DNA of 64,000 nucleotides, taken from the NCBI GenBank assembly GCA_900541555.1, contig UQKE01000001.1:1-64000 (forward strand), read 5' to 3'. The number at the start of each line of letters is the position of its first letter. The first letter of the stretch is position 1. The notes under the pieces are model-generated. The model was not told where the DNA came from. It worked only from the letters and a program-made list of their open reading frames with translations, and did no database searches. This stretch comes from an uncultured Porphyromonadaceae bacterium. Lineage in GTDB: Bacteria > Bacteroidota > Bacteroidia > Bacteroidales > Muribaculaceae. Of this stretch, positions 18,601 to 25,038 are shown piece after piece. A program made the position numbers and the translations under genes.

Positions 18601-19149
18601 ATAGGGTTGTATTGTGTATCCTTTGTAGAGATAGCCTTTGTCGTATAGTTGGCGAAGCAACCACCATACAGATTCCATGTAGCGGTTGTCGTAAGTGATG
18701 TAGGGATTGCTTGTGTCGACCCAATAACCCATTTTATGGGTAAGGTCTTCCCATTCTTTGGTGTATTTCATCACTTCTCGCCGGCAAGCTGCGTTGTAGT
18801 CGTCGACTGAAATTTTTTTGCCGATGTCTTCTTTTGTGATGCCTAAGGATTTTTCCACGCCAAGTTCTACCGGAAGCCCGTGTGTGTCCCAACCGGCTTT
18901 GCGTTTCACGTGGTATCCTTTCATTGTTTTGTATCGGCAGAAAATATCTTTAATTGTGCGAGCCATGACGTGGTGGATACCCGGCATGCCATTTGCCGAT
19001 GGCGGGCCTTCGTAGAAGACAAAAGAGGGGCATCCCTCGCGAGTTTTCATGCTTTCTGCGAAGATGTTGCCTGCATCCCACTTTTCAAGCACTTCTTTGT
19101 TGATATCTGAAAGATTAAAATTGCTGTATTCCTTAAATTTATTCTTCAT
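15646..19149 (-). CDS. ileS: Isoleucyl-tRNA synthetase
   Basis: A 1167-residue class I aminoacyl-tRNA synthetase. The HIGH-type motif is ANGMPGIHHVMARTIKD (about 54-70), AGWDTHGLPVE follows, the CP1 editing domain includes WTTTPWTLPSN, and the KMSKS motif is NGNKMSKRLGNAVDPFG. The C-terminal anticodon-binding region is intact, and the length is normal for the Bacteroidota type. It leads the operon ileS-traR/dksA-lspA-DUF4296-unknown. Its promoter (19177-19207) is carried by the tandem repeat unit described separately, 28 bases before the ATG. Confidence 0.97.
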   Translation of the reverse strand: MKNKFKEYSNFNLSDINKEVLEKWDAGNIFAESMKTREGCPSFVFYEGPPSANGMPGIHHVMARTIKDIFCRYKTMKGYHVKRKAGWDTHGLPVELGVEKSLGITKEDIGKKISVDDYNAACRREVMKYTKEWEDLTHKMGYWVDTSNPYITYDNRYMESVWWLLRQLYDKGYLYKGYTIQPYSPAAGTGLSSHELNQPGCYRDVKDTTCIAQFRIKEPKPEMEGWGTPYFLAWTTTPWTLPSNTALCVGPKIEYVAVRTYNGYSGEKITVVVAKPLLYKLFNQKAEGIALNDYKAGDKLIPFEVVGEYAGPDLEGMKYEQLLPWVSPVEIDENGDWHEASEKAFRVILGDYVTTDEGTGIVHIAPTFGADDAYVAREAGIPALFMINKKGETRPMVDLTGKFYLLDELDEKFVAKCVNKDAYKPYEGAWVKNAYDPQFNVDGKYDEKAASAAETLDIALCMMMKQTHRVFKIEKHVHNYPHCWRTDKPVLYYPLDSWFIRTTASRERLMELNTTIKWKPQSTGTGRFGKWLENLNDWNLSRSRYWGTPLPIWRTEDGDEEKCIGSVKELYNEIEKAVSAGVMKSNPYKEKGFVPDDYSAENYNKIDLHRPYVDDIVLVSESGKPMRRELDLIDVWFDSGSMPYAQIHYPFENKEAFDNREVFPADFIAEGVDQTRGWFFTLHAIAGMVFDTVAYKSVISNGLVLDKNGNKMSKRLGNAVDPFGAIEKYGTDPLRWYMISNSSPWDNLKFDTAGVEEVSRKFFGTLYNTYSFFALYANVDGFDASMPQIPISKRPEIDRWIMSLLNSLIKEVETSLDDYEPTKAARAISDFVSDNLSNWYVRLNRKRFWGGEMNEDKLSAYQTLYACLKTITLLMAPIAPFYADRLYVDLTEGNADAKASVHLADFPTVDESVINKTLEKDMETAQNITSMVLALRRKANLKVRQPLSMIMIPVLDSKQKDSIEAMSLLIKNEVNVKTIKYVDGNEGVLVKRVKPDFKKLGPKYGKIMKQLAAEIADMTQEEIIAFEKEGQFTFEIDNAPVCVELSDVEIFSEDIPGWLVANEGSLTVALDITVTDDLRKEGIAREIVNRIQNIRKNIGLEITDKIQVVISPNPKTDDAVAEYSDYIAHQVLAESIRIAEIPENERTDLNMEEFDNLCASIKRAETK

Positions 19150-19176
19150 GAGAATATGTTTATCATAAATTCAGTG

Positions 19177-19207
19177 CAAAGATAGCGAAAGGTGAGCGCA
19201 ATACAAA
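19177..19207 (-). promoter_or_regulatory. Promoter of ileS, inside the repeat unit
   Basis: On the minus strand: TTTG (19204-19207), 19-base spacer, TATCTTTG (19177-19184). A full-consensus promoter; the predicted leader is about 20 bases. Confidence 0.65.
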
Positions 19208-19305
19208 GAGCTTGCTCAATTTGTATTGCCGAACCGCATCCTATCTTATTCAAAGATGGCGAAAGGCAGGCGCAATACAAACAATCTTGGTTGGAATCGC
19301 CTGCC
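19177..19305 (-). repeat. Two tandem hairpin-promoter units upstream of ileS
   Basis: Two copies with a 74-base period. The copy nearest ileS has a stem GCAATACAAA..GAGC-AA-GCTC..TTTGTATTGC (19198-19229) followed by the promoter; the other has TTTG at 19278-19281, 19 bases, then CATCTTTG (19251-19258), one mismatch to TAnnTTTG. The connecting segment contains GATGCGGTTCGG, as in the rpiB repeats. The outer copy is flanked by GGCAGGCG/CGCCTGCC arms (about 19265-19305), which may also help end transcription of the preceding gene. Confidence 0.6.
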
Positions 19306-19338
19306 TCTTGTTTCGAGTTGTTCTGGGGGAAACCGCAG

Positions 19339-20424
19339 TTAGGGAATAGATATGAATTCTATTGGTTGTCGTTTTTCGGTATCTAACGGGCGTGAGATAT
19401 AGTTTGTTTTTGAAAAATCAATTTCTTTCAAGTCGATACAGCGGATTGCGCTATTGTGCATGGTGCGATAGTATATTCGACAATTTTTCATGTCGGTTAC
19501 AGAGGTCCATTGCGTGGCGCTTGGGATGCCTGATGGCGTTTCGCCTTTTCCAAATTCAATGCCGACAGGAATATCGAAATTGTTTAAGATTTGGAATCCT
19601 TGCAGCACGGCATCTTCGGCTGTGGCCTGCAAAGGCGCAGTGGATTGAAAGAAAGCGGCGCGAACAAATCTGGAAGGCGGCGTGATATCGCCCGGAATGC
19701 CCAAGAAACCGCTGCCGGCACCAAAGGCATTTAAGGCTGTTTCGCCCATGTTTTGTGAGGGCGCAGCGCCGGGATAAAGATTGACGTAGTTGTTCAGATT
19801 TGTTATTTGCCAATTGAAATCGGGAGAGTTGGTTAAAACTCCCAAAGGATTGTCGTAGAATTGCAATTTGCCATCGATTATTTCCAATACGATTTGTTTG
19901 CCCGACAAATCGGCAAATCTCCAATGCACTGTTGAGGCGCGAGGGTCGATTTGGACAATGTGTACATTCTTGACGGCGTTTTTCACGTCGTCGATTGTGG
20001 CGCATTCGCCGAGCAGCCAAGCGACAACTTGCAAGTCGGCTATGGTTTGTTTGGCTTGTGCAGCGTCGTAGGGTTCATATTTGCCGTAGTGGGGGAAATA
20101 GAAGAGCCCGGCAGAAAGTCCGGCTTCGTTCAATCCTTCGGCGATGAATTCTTTTTGTTCGACTGCAAGTCCCACATAGCCGAAACGTGCTGTGAACTTC
20201 AAGCCGTTTATGCCGTCCGGAGTGTAGGATTGCGAGGTGTAGCCGCGAGGCACAACGACATATTGGCTGTTTAAGTCGCTTCCTCCCCATTCGATTGTGC
20301 GGGCCACGACGATTGTGGAATCTTGTGCGGCAAGCGTGATGCCTGTGCATGCATTTGCCGGTTGTGCAAGGAATGATAGGTATGCTATTGCTGTGAATAG
20401 GCCGATGATTTGTTTGCGTATCAT
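19339..20424 (-). CDS. Choloylglycine hydrolase family protein (bile salt hydrolase / penicillin V acylase-like)
   Basis: A 361-residue Ntn hydrolase. The signal peptide ends ANA and is followed at once by Cys26, the expected N-terminal nucleophile (CTGITL). Arg42 (VVARTIEW), Asn99 (EGLNEAGLSAG), the LTNSP Asn and the PPSRFVRAAF Arg match the known active-site set. The usual Asp three residues after Arg is Glu45. Family members cut amide bonds of conjugated bile salts, penicillin V or N-acyl signals; export suggests a periplasmic role, but the substrate cannot be decided. It is a single gene between the ddl terminator and ileS. Confidence 0.85.
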   Translation of the reverse strand: MIRKQIIGLFTAIAYLSFLAQPANACTGITLAAQDSTIVVARTIEWGGSDLNSQYVVVPRGYTSQSYTPDGINGLKFTARFGYVGLAVEQKEFIAEGLNEAGLSAGLFYFPHYGKYEPYDAAQAKQTIADLQVVAWLLGECATIDDVKNAVKNVHIVQIDPRASTVHWRFADLSGKQIVLEIIDGKLQFYDNPLGVLTNSPDFNWQITNLNNYVNLYPGAAPSQNMGETALNAFGAGSGFLGIPGDITPPSRFVRAAFFQSTAPLQATAEDAVLQGFQILNNFDIPVGIEFGKGETPSGIPSATQWTSVTDMKNCRIYYRTMHNSAIRCIDLKEIDFSKTNYISRPLDTEKRQPIEFISIP

Positions 20425-20430
20425 GACAGT

Positions 20431-20459
20431 TTGTTTTATATCTTATTGTTATAAAACAA
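20431..20459 (-). promoter_or_regulatory. Inverted repeat just upstream of the choloylglycine hydrolase start
   Basis: Perfect 9-bp arms TTGTTTTAT and ATAAAACAA separated by 11 bases, ending 6 bases before the ATG. Could be an operator or an mRNA hairpin hiding the start; AT-rich, so chance is possible. Confidence 0.35.
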
Positions 20460-20488
20460 TTTAAATGCCTATTTGTTCGTTCCGCATG

Positions 20489-20525
20489 AAAAAAGCGCAA
20501 CTCGATGGGAACGAGTGCGCTTTTC
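20489..20525 (-). terminator. Rho-independent terminator after ddl
   Basis: Arms AAAAGCGCA(A)CTCG and CGAGTGCGCTTTT form a stem of about 13 bp with one bulge; on the minus strand it is followed by a T-run. It ends the hydrolase-MurF-ddl operon. Confidence 0.75.
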
Positions 20526-20546
20526 CTATTGAGATTTTATGGATAA

Positions 20547-21722
20547 TTATTTTTTTACGCCGCCTTTGACGCCTCCCGACAGGCTGAAAATGTTTTGGTC
20601 GAAATTGGTCGTTTTCATGCTTTGTTCGCGTTTGCGCTTCAAGGCCAGTTGGATTAAGTTGTCCATTAACCGGTCGAATGGAATGCCGGTTGCTTCCCAC
20701 AAGTAAAACGACAAAGAGCCGGGTATCGTGTTGATTTCGTTCACATATACATTTTGCGTGTCGTCGTCGACCATAAAATCAACACGGCTCACGCCGTGGC
20801 AAGAAAGCACGCGGAAAGTTTCGCCGGCGAGGAATTGAATGCGTTCCGTCAATTCTTTCGACAAATCGGCCGGAATGCGTTTTTGCGATGCTTGCATGCC
20901 TTTCGCGCTTTTGGTGCCTCCCATGTATTTATCTTCGTAACTGAGAAATTCGCCGGTTTTGATCGGTTCTTCGAGCGTGGATGTTTGATAGTCGTCGCAG
21001 TCTCCGAGAACGGAGCAGTTGATTTCTTTCAAATTTTCTACCATGTCTTCCACAATGATTCGTGCAGAGTATTTTTCGGCCGTTTCGATGCTTTCGATGA
21101 GCGATTCGCGATTGGTGGCACGGCTAATGCCGACGCTGGAGCCGAGATTCGCCGGCTTCACGATGACGGGGTAGCCGATTTGGCTCTCGATTTTTTCGAT
21201 TAGCGCATCTTTTTGCTTGTACCATTGCTTGTCGGTAAACCACACGTAGTCGACAACGGGGATGCCGCATTCTTTTAGAATCATTTTCATCGTGATTTTG
21301 TCCATGCCGTTTGCCGACGAAACGGTGTTGCATCCGGCATAAGGAATCCCGATTGTTTCGAGCACGCCTTCGAAAATTCCGTCTTCTCCGTTCGTGCCGT
21401 GAAGCGCGGGAATGACAACGTCGATGGCTGCATATATGTTGGAACCGAAAAGTTTCGTTTTTGCGCGATAGAGATTGTAATCGCCGAACTCAGGACGCAT
21501 AAACACTTCTTCGCAATTCTTGACAAGCGTGTTCATGTCGCGGTAATTGGCAATGTCGAAAAGCTTTTCTCCGGTATACCATTTGCCTTGTTTGGAGATA
21601 TATACAGGTATCACATTGTATTTTTCGCGATTTATGGCGTGCATCGCTTGTGACGCGGATATGACGGATATTTCGTGTTCCACGGAACGTCCTCCGAAGA
21701 AGACGGCTACATTTGTTCTCAT
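20547..21722 (-). CDS. ddl: D-alanine--D-alanine ligase
   Basis: A 391-residue ATP-grasp ligase that makes D-Ala-D-Ala for peptidoglycan. Visible motifs: FFGGRSVEHEISVISA at the N-terminus, PALHGTNGEDGIFEGVLE (about 116-133), GYPVIVKPANLGSSVGI (about 188-204), and EINTIPGSLSFYLWEATG near the C-terminus. The segment YPVIVKP and the final Asn-Thr pair are intact, suggesting activity. The C-terminal tail (NFDQNIFSLSGGVKGGVKK) is unusual. It follows the MurF-like gene by 38 bases and precedes a terminator. D-Ala-D-lactate or D-Ala-D-Ser specificity is not indicated, but was not tested. Confidence 0.93.
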   Translation of the reverse strand: MRTNVAVFFGGRSVEHEISVISASQAMHAINREKYNVIPVYISKQGKWYTGEKLFDIANYRDMNTLVKNCEEVFMRPEFGDYNLYRAKTKLFGSNIYAAIDVVIPALHGTNGEDGIFEGVLETIGIPYAGCNTVSSANGMDKITMKMILKECGIPVVDYVWFTDKQWYKQKDALIEKIESQIGYPVIVKPANLGSSVGISRATNRESLIESIETAEKYSARIIVEDMVENLKEINCSVLGDCDDYQTSTLEEPIKTGEFLSYEDKYMGGTKSAKGMQASQKRIPADLSKELTERIQFLAGETFRVLSCHGVSRVDFMVDDDTQNVYVNEINTIPGSLSFYLWEATGIPFDRLMDNLIQLALKRKREQSMKTTNFDQNIFSLSGGVKGGVKK

Positions 21723-21760
21723 TTGCGATATATTTTTAAGTTCGATTTTTGTTGTTAGCC

Positions 21761-23368
21761 TTATTTAAATGTGTCGGGCAAATCGTTTTCGTATAAAACG
21801 ATATCGCCGGATTGCAGGAGGGTGGCAAGTCGGGATTGGGCTTCGGCGAACGTGTCGACAACAATCAATTTGTTTTCGTCGAATTGGCCATTTTCGCGGA
21901 TGCCTTCAAGGATTGCATCCCTATTGTATTGCCCGACAATGATGGCGATGTCGCACGACGAGGCGATGCGTTCTCCGAATTGCTTGTTGAGCATTTCTTG
22001 TTTTTCGCCCAATTCGATCATGCCGGGCGTTACGACGATGCGTTTCCCTTTTTTCATTCGCGACAACACGTCGAGCGCCATTCGCGACCCGTCGGGATTC
22101 GAATTGAAAGCATCGTCGATGACTGTTATTCCCGCAGGGGTTTTGCGAATGCTTAGGCGGTGTTCCACTTGTTCGATTTTTCCTACGGCATATTTTATAT
22201 GGTCTTCGCTGATTCCTAATTTCATGGCAGTGATGATTGCAGCCATGAGATTGGATATGTTGCATTCTCCAACCAACCGAGTTTCCATTTGGAGCGTTTT
22301 CCCTTCGCCTTCGATTGTGAAATGCGTGCCGGTTTCGCTGTATTCAATGTCGCGAGCCGTGAAATTGGCATTGCCGACTTCTTTTATGGCATAACGGTAG
22401 GCGGCAGTGTTTTCGACGGGCCGGTTGGCTATGTATTCGAAATCGTCGTTGAGCACGACAAACCCGTCGGTCGGCAACGCGTCGGCCAGTTCGAATTTGG
22501 TGCGTTGCACGTTTTCAATGGATTTGAATGATTCGAGATGCTGTTCGCCCACAGCCGTGATGATTCCTATTTCGGGGTGGACGAGATCGCATATTTCTTT
22601 GATGTCGCCAATTTGCTTGGCGCCCATTTCGACAATGAATACTTCGTGGTAGGGTTTCATTTGCTCGCGCACGGTGCGCACCACGCCCATTGGCGTGTTG
22701 AAGCTGCCGGGGGTCATCAGCACGTTGTAGCGTTCGCTAAGGATGCGGTAGAGATAGTGTTTCGTGCTTGTTTTCCCATAGCTGCCGGTGATGCCGATAA
22801 TTTTTAATCCTTGCATTTCCGACAGGATTCTGCGCGCATCGTCGCAGTACATTTTGTTGATTGCGGATTCTACGGGCATCATCGCTTTGTTGCAAATGGC
22901 AAGGATTCCCCATGAAAGCACCGACAGCGTTGTTGCCGCGATGGCAACTGCATAAATGGCTGTCGACAAATCTTCTGCATTGGGGACGCATGCCGTTGCC
23001 ATGACAATCGCGGAGAGAACAAGCATGGTGGTCAAAAGCCGCCAAACGCGACGGGTGAAGACGAGCGGCTTTTTGTATTTTTTCTTTGCCGCCAAAATCA
23101 CCTTTGTTGACAAAGCGATAATGGCAATTGGAATGACAACGTATAATTTTGAGAATTGGGACAACATTAGCAACAAGACAATCAAATCAATGATGCGATT
23201 GACGGAATAGTAGTTGTTGGATGCTTTCCACCAACGAAAATACCGGTCGTTGCGATAAGAGTTTTGTTGCAACATTTGCAAGTCGCTTTTGTATGCGTAC
23301 CACAAGTTGGCGACAGCAGCTATCGCTAATAATGTAGTGAGAATCAATGCGAAGGTTGTCATGGTCAA
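21761..23368 (-). CDS. Membrane-fused Mur ligase (MurF-like)
   Basis: A 535-residue protein with two parts. Residues 1-160 hold several hydrophobic segments (for example TTFALILTTLLAIAAVANLWY, IIDLIVLLLMLS, VVIPIAIIAL, LLTTMLVLSAIVMATA, AVAIAATTLSVLSWGIL), so an inner-membrane domain. Residues 190-535 are a Mur ligase: P-loop GITGSYGKTSTKH, VEMGAKQIGDI, EQHLESF, and VIDDAFNSNPDG. MurF adds D-Ala-D-Ala to UDP-MurNAc-tripeptide. The canonical MurF is soluble, so a membrane version beside ddl suggests a separate or additional role. The start codon is 3 bases from the hydrolase stop. Confidence 0.85.
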   Translation of the reverse strand: MTMTTFALILTTLLAIAAVANLWYAYKSDLQMLQQNSYRNDRYFRWWKASNNYYSVNRIIDLIVLLLMLSQFSKLYVVIPIAIIALSTKVILAAKKKYKKPLVFTRRVWRLLTTMLVLSAIVMATACVPNAEDLSTAIYAVAIAATTLSVLSWGILAICNKAMMPVESAINKMYCDDARRILSEMQGLKIIGITGSYGKTSTKHYLYRILSERYNVLMTPGSFNTPMGVVRTVREQMKPYHEVFIVEMGAKQIGDIKEICDLVHPEIGIITAVGEQHLESFKSIENVQRTKFELADALPTDGFVVLNDDFEYIANRPVENTAAYRYAIKEVGNANFTARDIEYSETGTHFTIEGEGKTLQMETRLVGECNISNLMAAIITAMKLGISEDHIKYAVGKIEQVEHRLSIRKTPAGITVIDDAFNSNPDGSRMALDVLSRMKKGKRIVVTPGMIELGEKQEMLNKQFGERIASSCDIAIIVGQYNRDAILEGIRENGQFDENKLIVVDTFAEAQSRLATLLQSGDIVLYENDLPDTFK

Positions 23369-23371
23369 TGT

Positions 23372-24151
23372 TTATTGTTGCTTGGTTCTTTCCGGTTCCA
23401 GAAAATTGTCGAGCACTGCGCCGAATTGGAAAGGATTGTCTAAAAAACTGTAATGTCCTGCATTTGGAAATTCGACTAATCCGGCATCCGGAATCAATTT
23501 TTCCATCTTGCGGGCATCGGAAATCGGAGTGGCCGTGTCTTTGCTTCCCCATATAAGCAGGGTGGGGCATTTGATTTTCGGAAGCGCGAATTTCAAGTCT
23601 TCGTTAACGACTTTGCTTAGGATTCTCCTCATTCCGGCAGAGGCATTGCTGTAATCGCTTGAACCAACGCGCTTGCGGTATTTGTTTAAAAGCTTTTCTC
23701 CATTCTTTTTGCCGCAAAGGACGGGCAAGGCGTGTTTTATGATTTTATAAGTGTAGACTTTGAAGTAATAGGCAAGAGAGCGGCGAGGCTTGATGCCGGC
23801 TGCATCGACGAGTATGAGTTTTTTTACCTTGTTGCGCGACGCCAACAAGATGCCGACACGGCCTCCAAAGGAATGTCCCAATAGAATCGGATTGTCGATT
23901 TGTTCGGATTTTAAAAAATGTTCGACTGCTTGCGTGTATTCTTCAATGCCCCACACGTATGGTGGCTCTTGGCTTTTCCCAAAACCGGGGAAGTCGATGT
24001 TGTATACTTTGAAATGCGGTGTTAGTCGATGCTCGATGCTTGCCAAAGTGGTATGGTCGCATCCCCAGCCATGCATTAAAACAACGGGTTTTCCCGCTCC
24101 CTCAACGCAAAAGTTGAGTTTCACTCCGTCGATTTCAATTTGTTTTTCCAT
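23372..24151 (-). CDS. Alpha/beta hydrolase
   Basis: A 259-residue alpha/beta-fold hydrolase. The oxyanion region is VLMHGWGCDHTTL (about 25-37), the nucleophile elbow is LLGHSFGGRVGIL (Ser93 region), the acid is likely Asp in LLIWGSKDTATPI, and the base is His in PNAGHYSFLDNP. There is no signal peptide, so it should be cytoplasmic. It leads the operon with the MurF-like and Ddl genes. The substrate is unknown; a role in releasing or trimming a cell-wall precursor is only inferred from its neighbours. Confidence 0.85.
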   Translation of the reverse strand: MEKQIEIDGVKLNFCVEGAGKPVVLMHGWGCDHTTLASIEHRLTPHFKVYNIDFPGFGKSQEPPYVWGIEEYTQAVEHFLKSEQIDNPILLGHSFGGRVGILLASRNKVKKLILVDAAGIKPRRSLAYYFKVYTYKIIKHALPVLCGKKNGEKLLNKYRKRVGSSDYSNASAGMRRILSKVVNEDLKFALPKIKCPTLLIWGSKDTATPISDARKMEKLIPDAGLVEFPNAGHYSFLDNPFQFGAVLDNFLEPERTKQQ

Positions 24152-24170
24152 TGGTTTGACAATAACTGCG

Positions 24171-24198
24171 CAAAGTTACGGAAAGGCAGGTGAACAAA
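24171..24198 (-). promoter_or_regulatory. Putative promoter of the hydrolase-MurF-ddl operon
   Basis: TAACTTTG (24171-24178) on the minus strand with TTTG (24195-24198) 16 bases upstream, a shorter spacer than usual. The spacer CACCTGCCTTTCC resembles that of the ileS repeat promoters. Leader about 15 bases. Confidence 0.45.
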
Positions 24199-24237
24199 AA
24201 AGGACTTCTCTCACTTTTTGAGCAAATGCAAAAATGG

Positions 24238-24275
24238 AAAAAGGCAGAAACATTGTTGAAAAGTTTCTGCCTTTT
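24238..24275 (-). terminator. Terminator after rpmB-rpmG-DUF4295
   Basis: AAAAGGCAGAAAC and GTTTCTGCCTTTT form a perfect 13-bp stem with an 11-base loop, followed on the minus strand by a T-run. Confidence 0.8.
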
Positions 24276-24302
24276 ATCAATAGGAAAAATATAATTTGTT
24301 CT

Positions 24303-24455
24303 TTACTTATTGAGAGCTTCTTTTACAGCGTCGTTCGGCACCATCTCTTCTTTGAATACATAAGCGCCTGTTTTCGGAGATTTTACAGTTCTGATGACTT
24401 TGCTGTAAGTGCGCCCTTCGCCTGTTTGAAGTGTTGCGACGGTTTTCTTTGCCAT
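24303..24455 (-). CDS. DUF4295 small basic protein
   Basis: A 50-residue protein, MAKKTVATLQTGEGRTYSKV onward, ending VPNDAVKEALNK. Its sequence and place directly after rpmB and rpmG match the Bacteroidota DUF4295 family. The basic content and neighbours suggest a ribosome-associated protein, though the function is not established. It lies 9 bases after rpmG and is followed by a strong terminator. Confidence 0.88.
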   Translation of the reverse strand: MAKKTVATLQTGEGRTYSKVIRTVKSPKTGAYVFKEEMVPNDAVKEALNK

Positions 24456-24464
24456 AGTTGTTTA

Positions 24465-24653
24465 TTATTTAATTTCTTTGTGAACAGTTACGCGTTTCAG
24501 AATTGGATTGTATTTTTTCAATTCCAAACGTTCGGTTGTATTCTTGCGATTCTTCGTCGTGATATACCGAGAAGTTCCCGGCATGCCGCTGTCTTTGTGT
24601 TCGGTGCATTCGAGAATAACTTGCACTCTGTTGCCTTTTGCTTTCTTTGCCAT
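24465..24653 (-). CDS. rpmG: 50S ribosomal protein L33
   Basis: A 62-residue protein beginning [20 protein letters not shown] with [19 protein letters not shown] and the final VTVHKEIK. This is the L33 pattern; the four-Cys zinc ribbon is absent (C-minus type, one Cys left). It starts 1 base after the rpmB stop. Confidence 0.95.
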   Translation of the reverse strand: MAKKAKGNRVQVILECTEHKDSGMPGTSRYITTKNRKNTTERLELKKYNPILKRVTVHKEIK

Positions 24654-24654
24654 A

Positions 24655-24909
24655 TTATTCTGCTGTTTTAATGCTAGTTAAATACCCTTTCTCGGCTGCT
24701 TGCTTAATGGCTGCGTTTAGACCGATTTTATTAATTGTGCGGAGGCCTGCTGCGGAAACAGTAAGTTGAATCCACAATTGTTGTTCTGCCCAAAAAAATC
24801 TTCTGTTGAACAGATTTGCCTTAAATTTGCGTTTTGTTCTTCTCTTCGAGTGAGAAACGTTGTTGCCTACGGCCGCTTTTCTGCCTGTGATTTGACAAAC
24901 TTTTGACAT
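24655..24909 (-). CDS. rpmB: 50S ribosomal protein L28
   Basis: An 84-residue protein, [20 protein letters not shown], then [20 protein letters not shown] and [13 protein letters not shown], the L28 signature. It leads rpmB-rpmG-DUF4295, expressed from a promoter at 24961-24992 in the gap after cinA. Confidence 0.96.
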   Translation of the reverse strand: MSKVCQITGRKAAVGNNVSHSKRRTKRKFKANLFNRRFFWAEQQLWIQLTVSAAGLRTINKIGLNAAIKQAAEKGYLTSIKTAE

Positions 24910-24960
24910 GGCTATAACTAATTTTATTAATTTTCAAGTATTTATCCTCAAATCAGAGTG

Positions 24961-24992
24961 CAAAGTAAGTGATTTTTCAGATATAAAACAAA
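24961..24992 (-). promoter_or_regulatory. Putative promoter of rpmB operon
   Basis: On the minus strand TTTG (24989-24992), 20-base spacer, then TTACTTTG (24961-24968), one mismatch to TAnnTTTG. About 50 bases before the ATG. Confidence 0.5.
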
Positions 24993-25038
24993 TTTTTTGA
25001 TGTATTTCTTTTTCTGTTCGTTTGTTTGTCGCTAATTG

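Noticed and set aside
19265..19305. Standard terminator after the choloylglycine hydrolase gene
   Set aside because: The GGCAGGCG/CGCCTGCC stem has a 25-base loop and no T-run, so it is reported only as part of the repeat region.
24234..24671. Plus-strand open frame across the ribosomal genes
   Set aside because: It overlaps rpmG and the DUF4295 gene, which are certain; the translation is Phe/Cys-rich and unlike a real protein.
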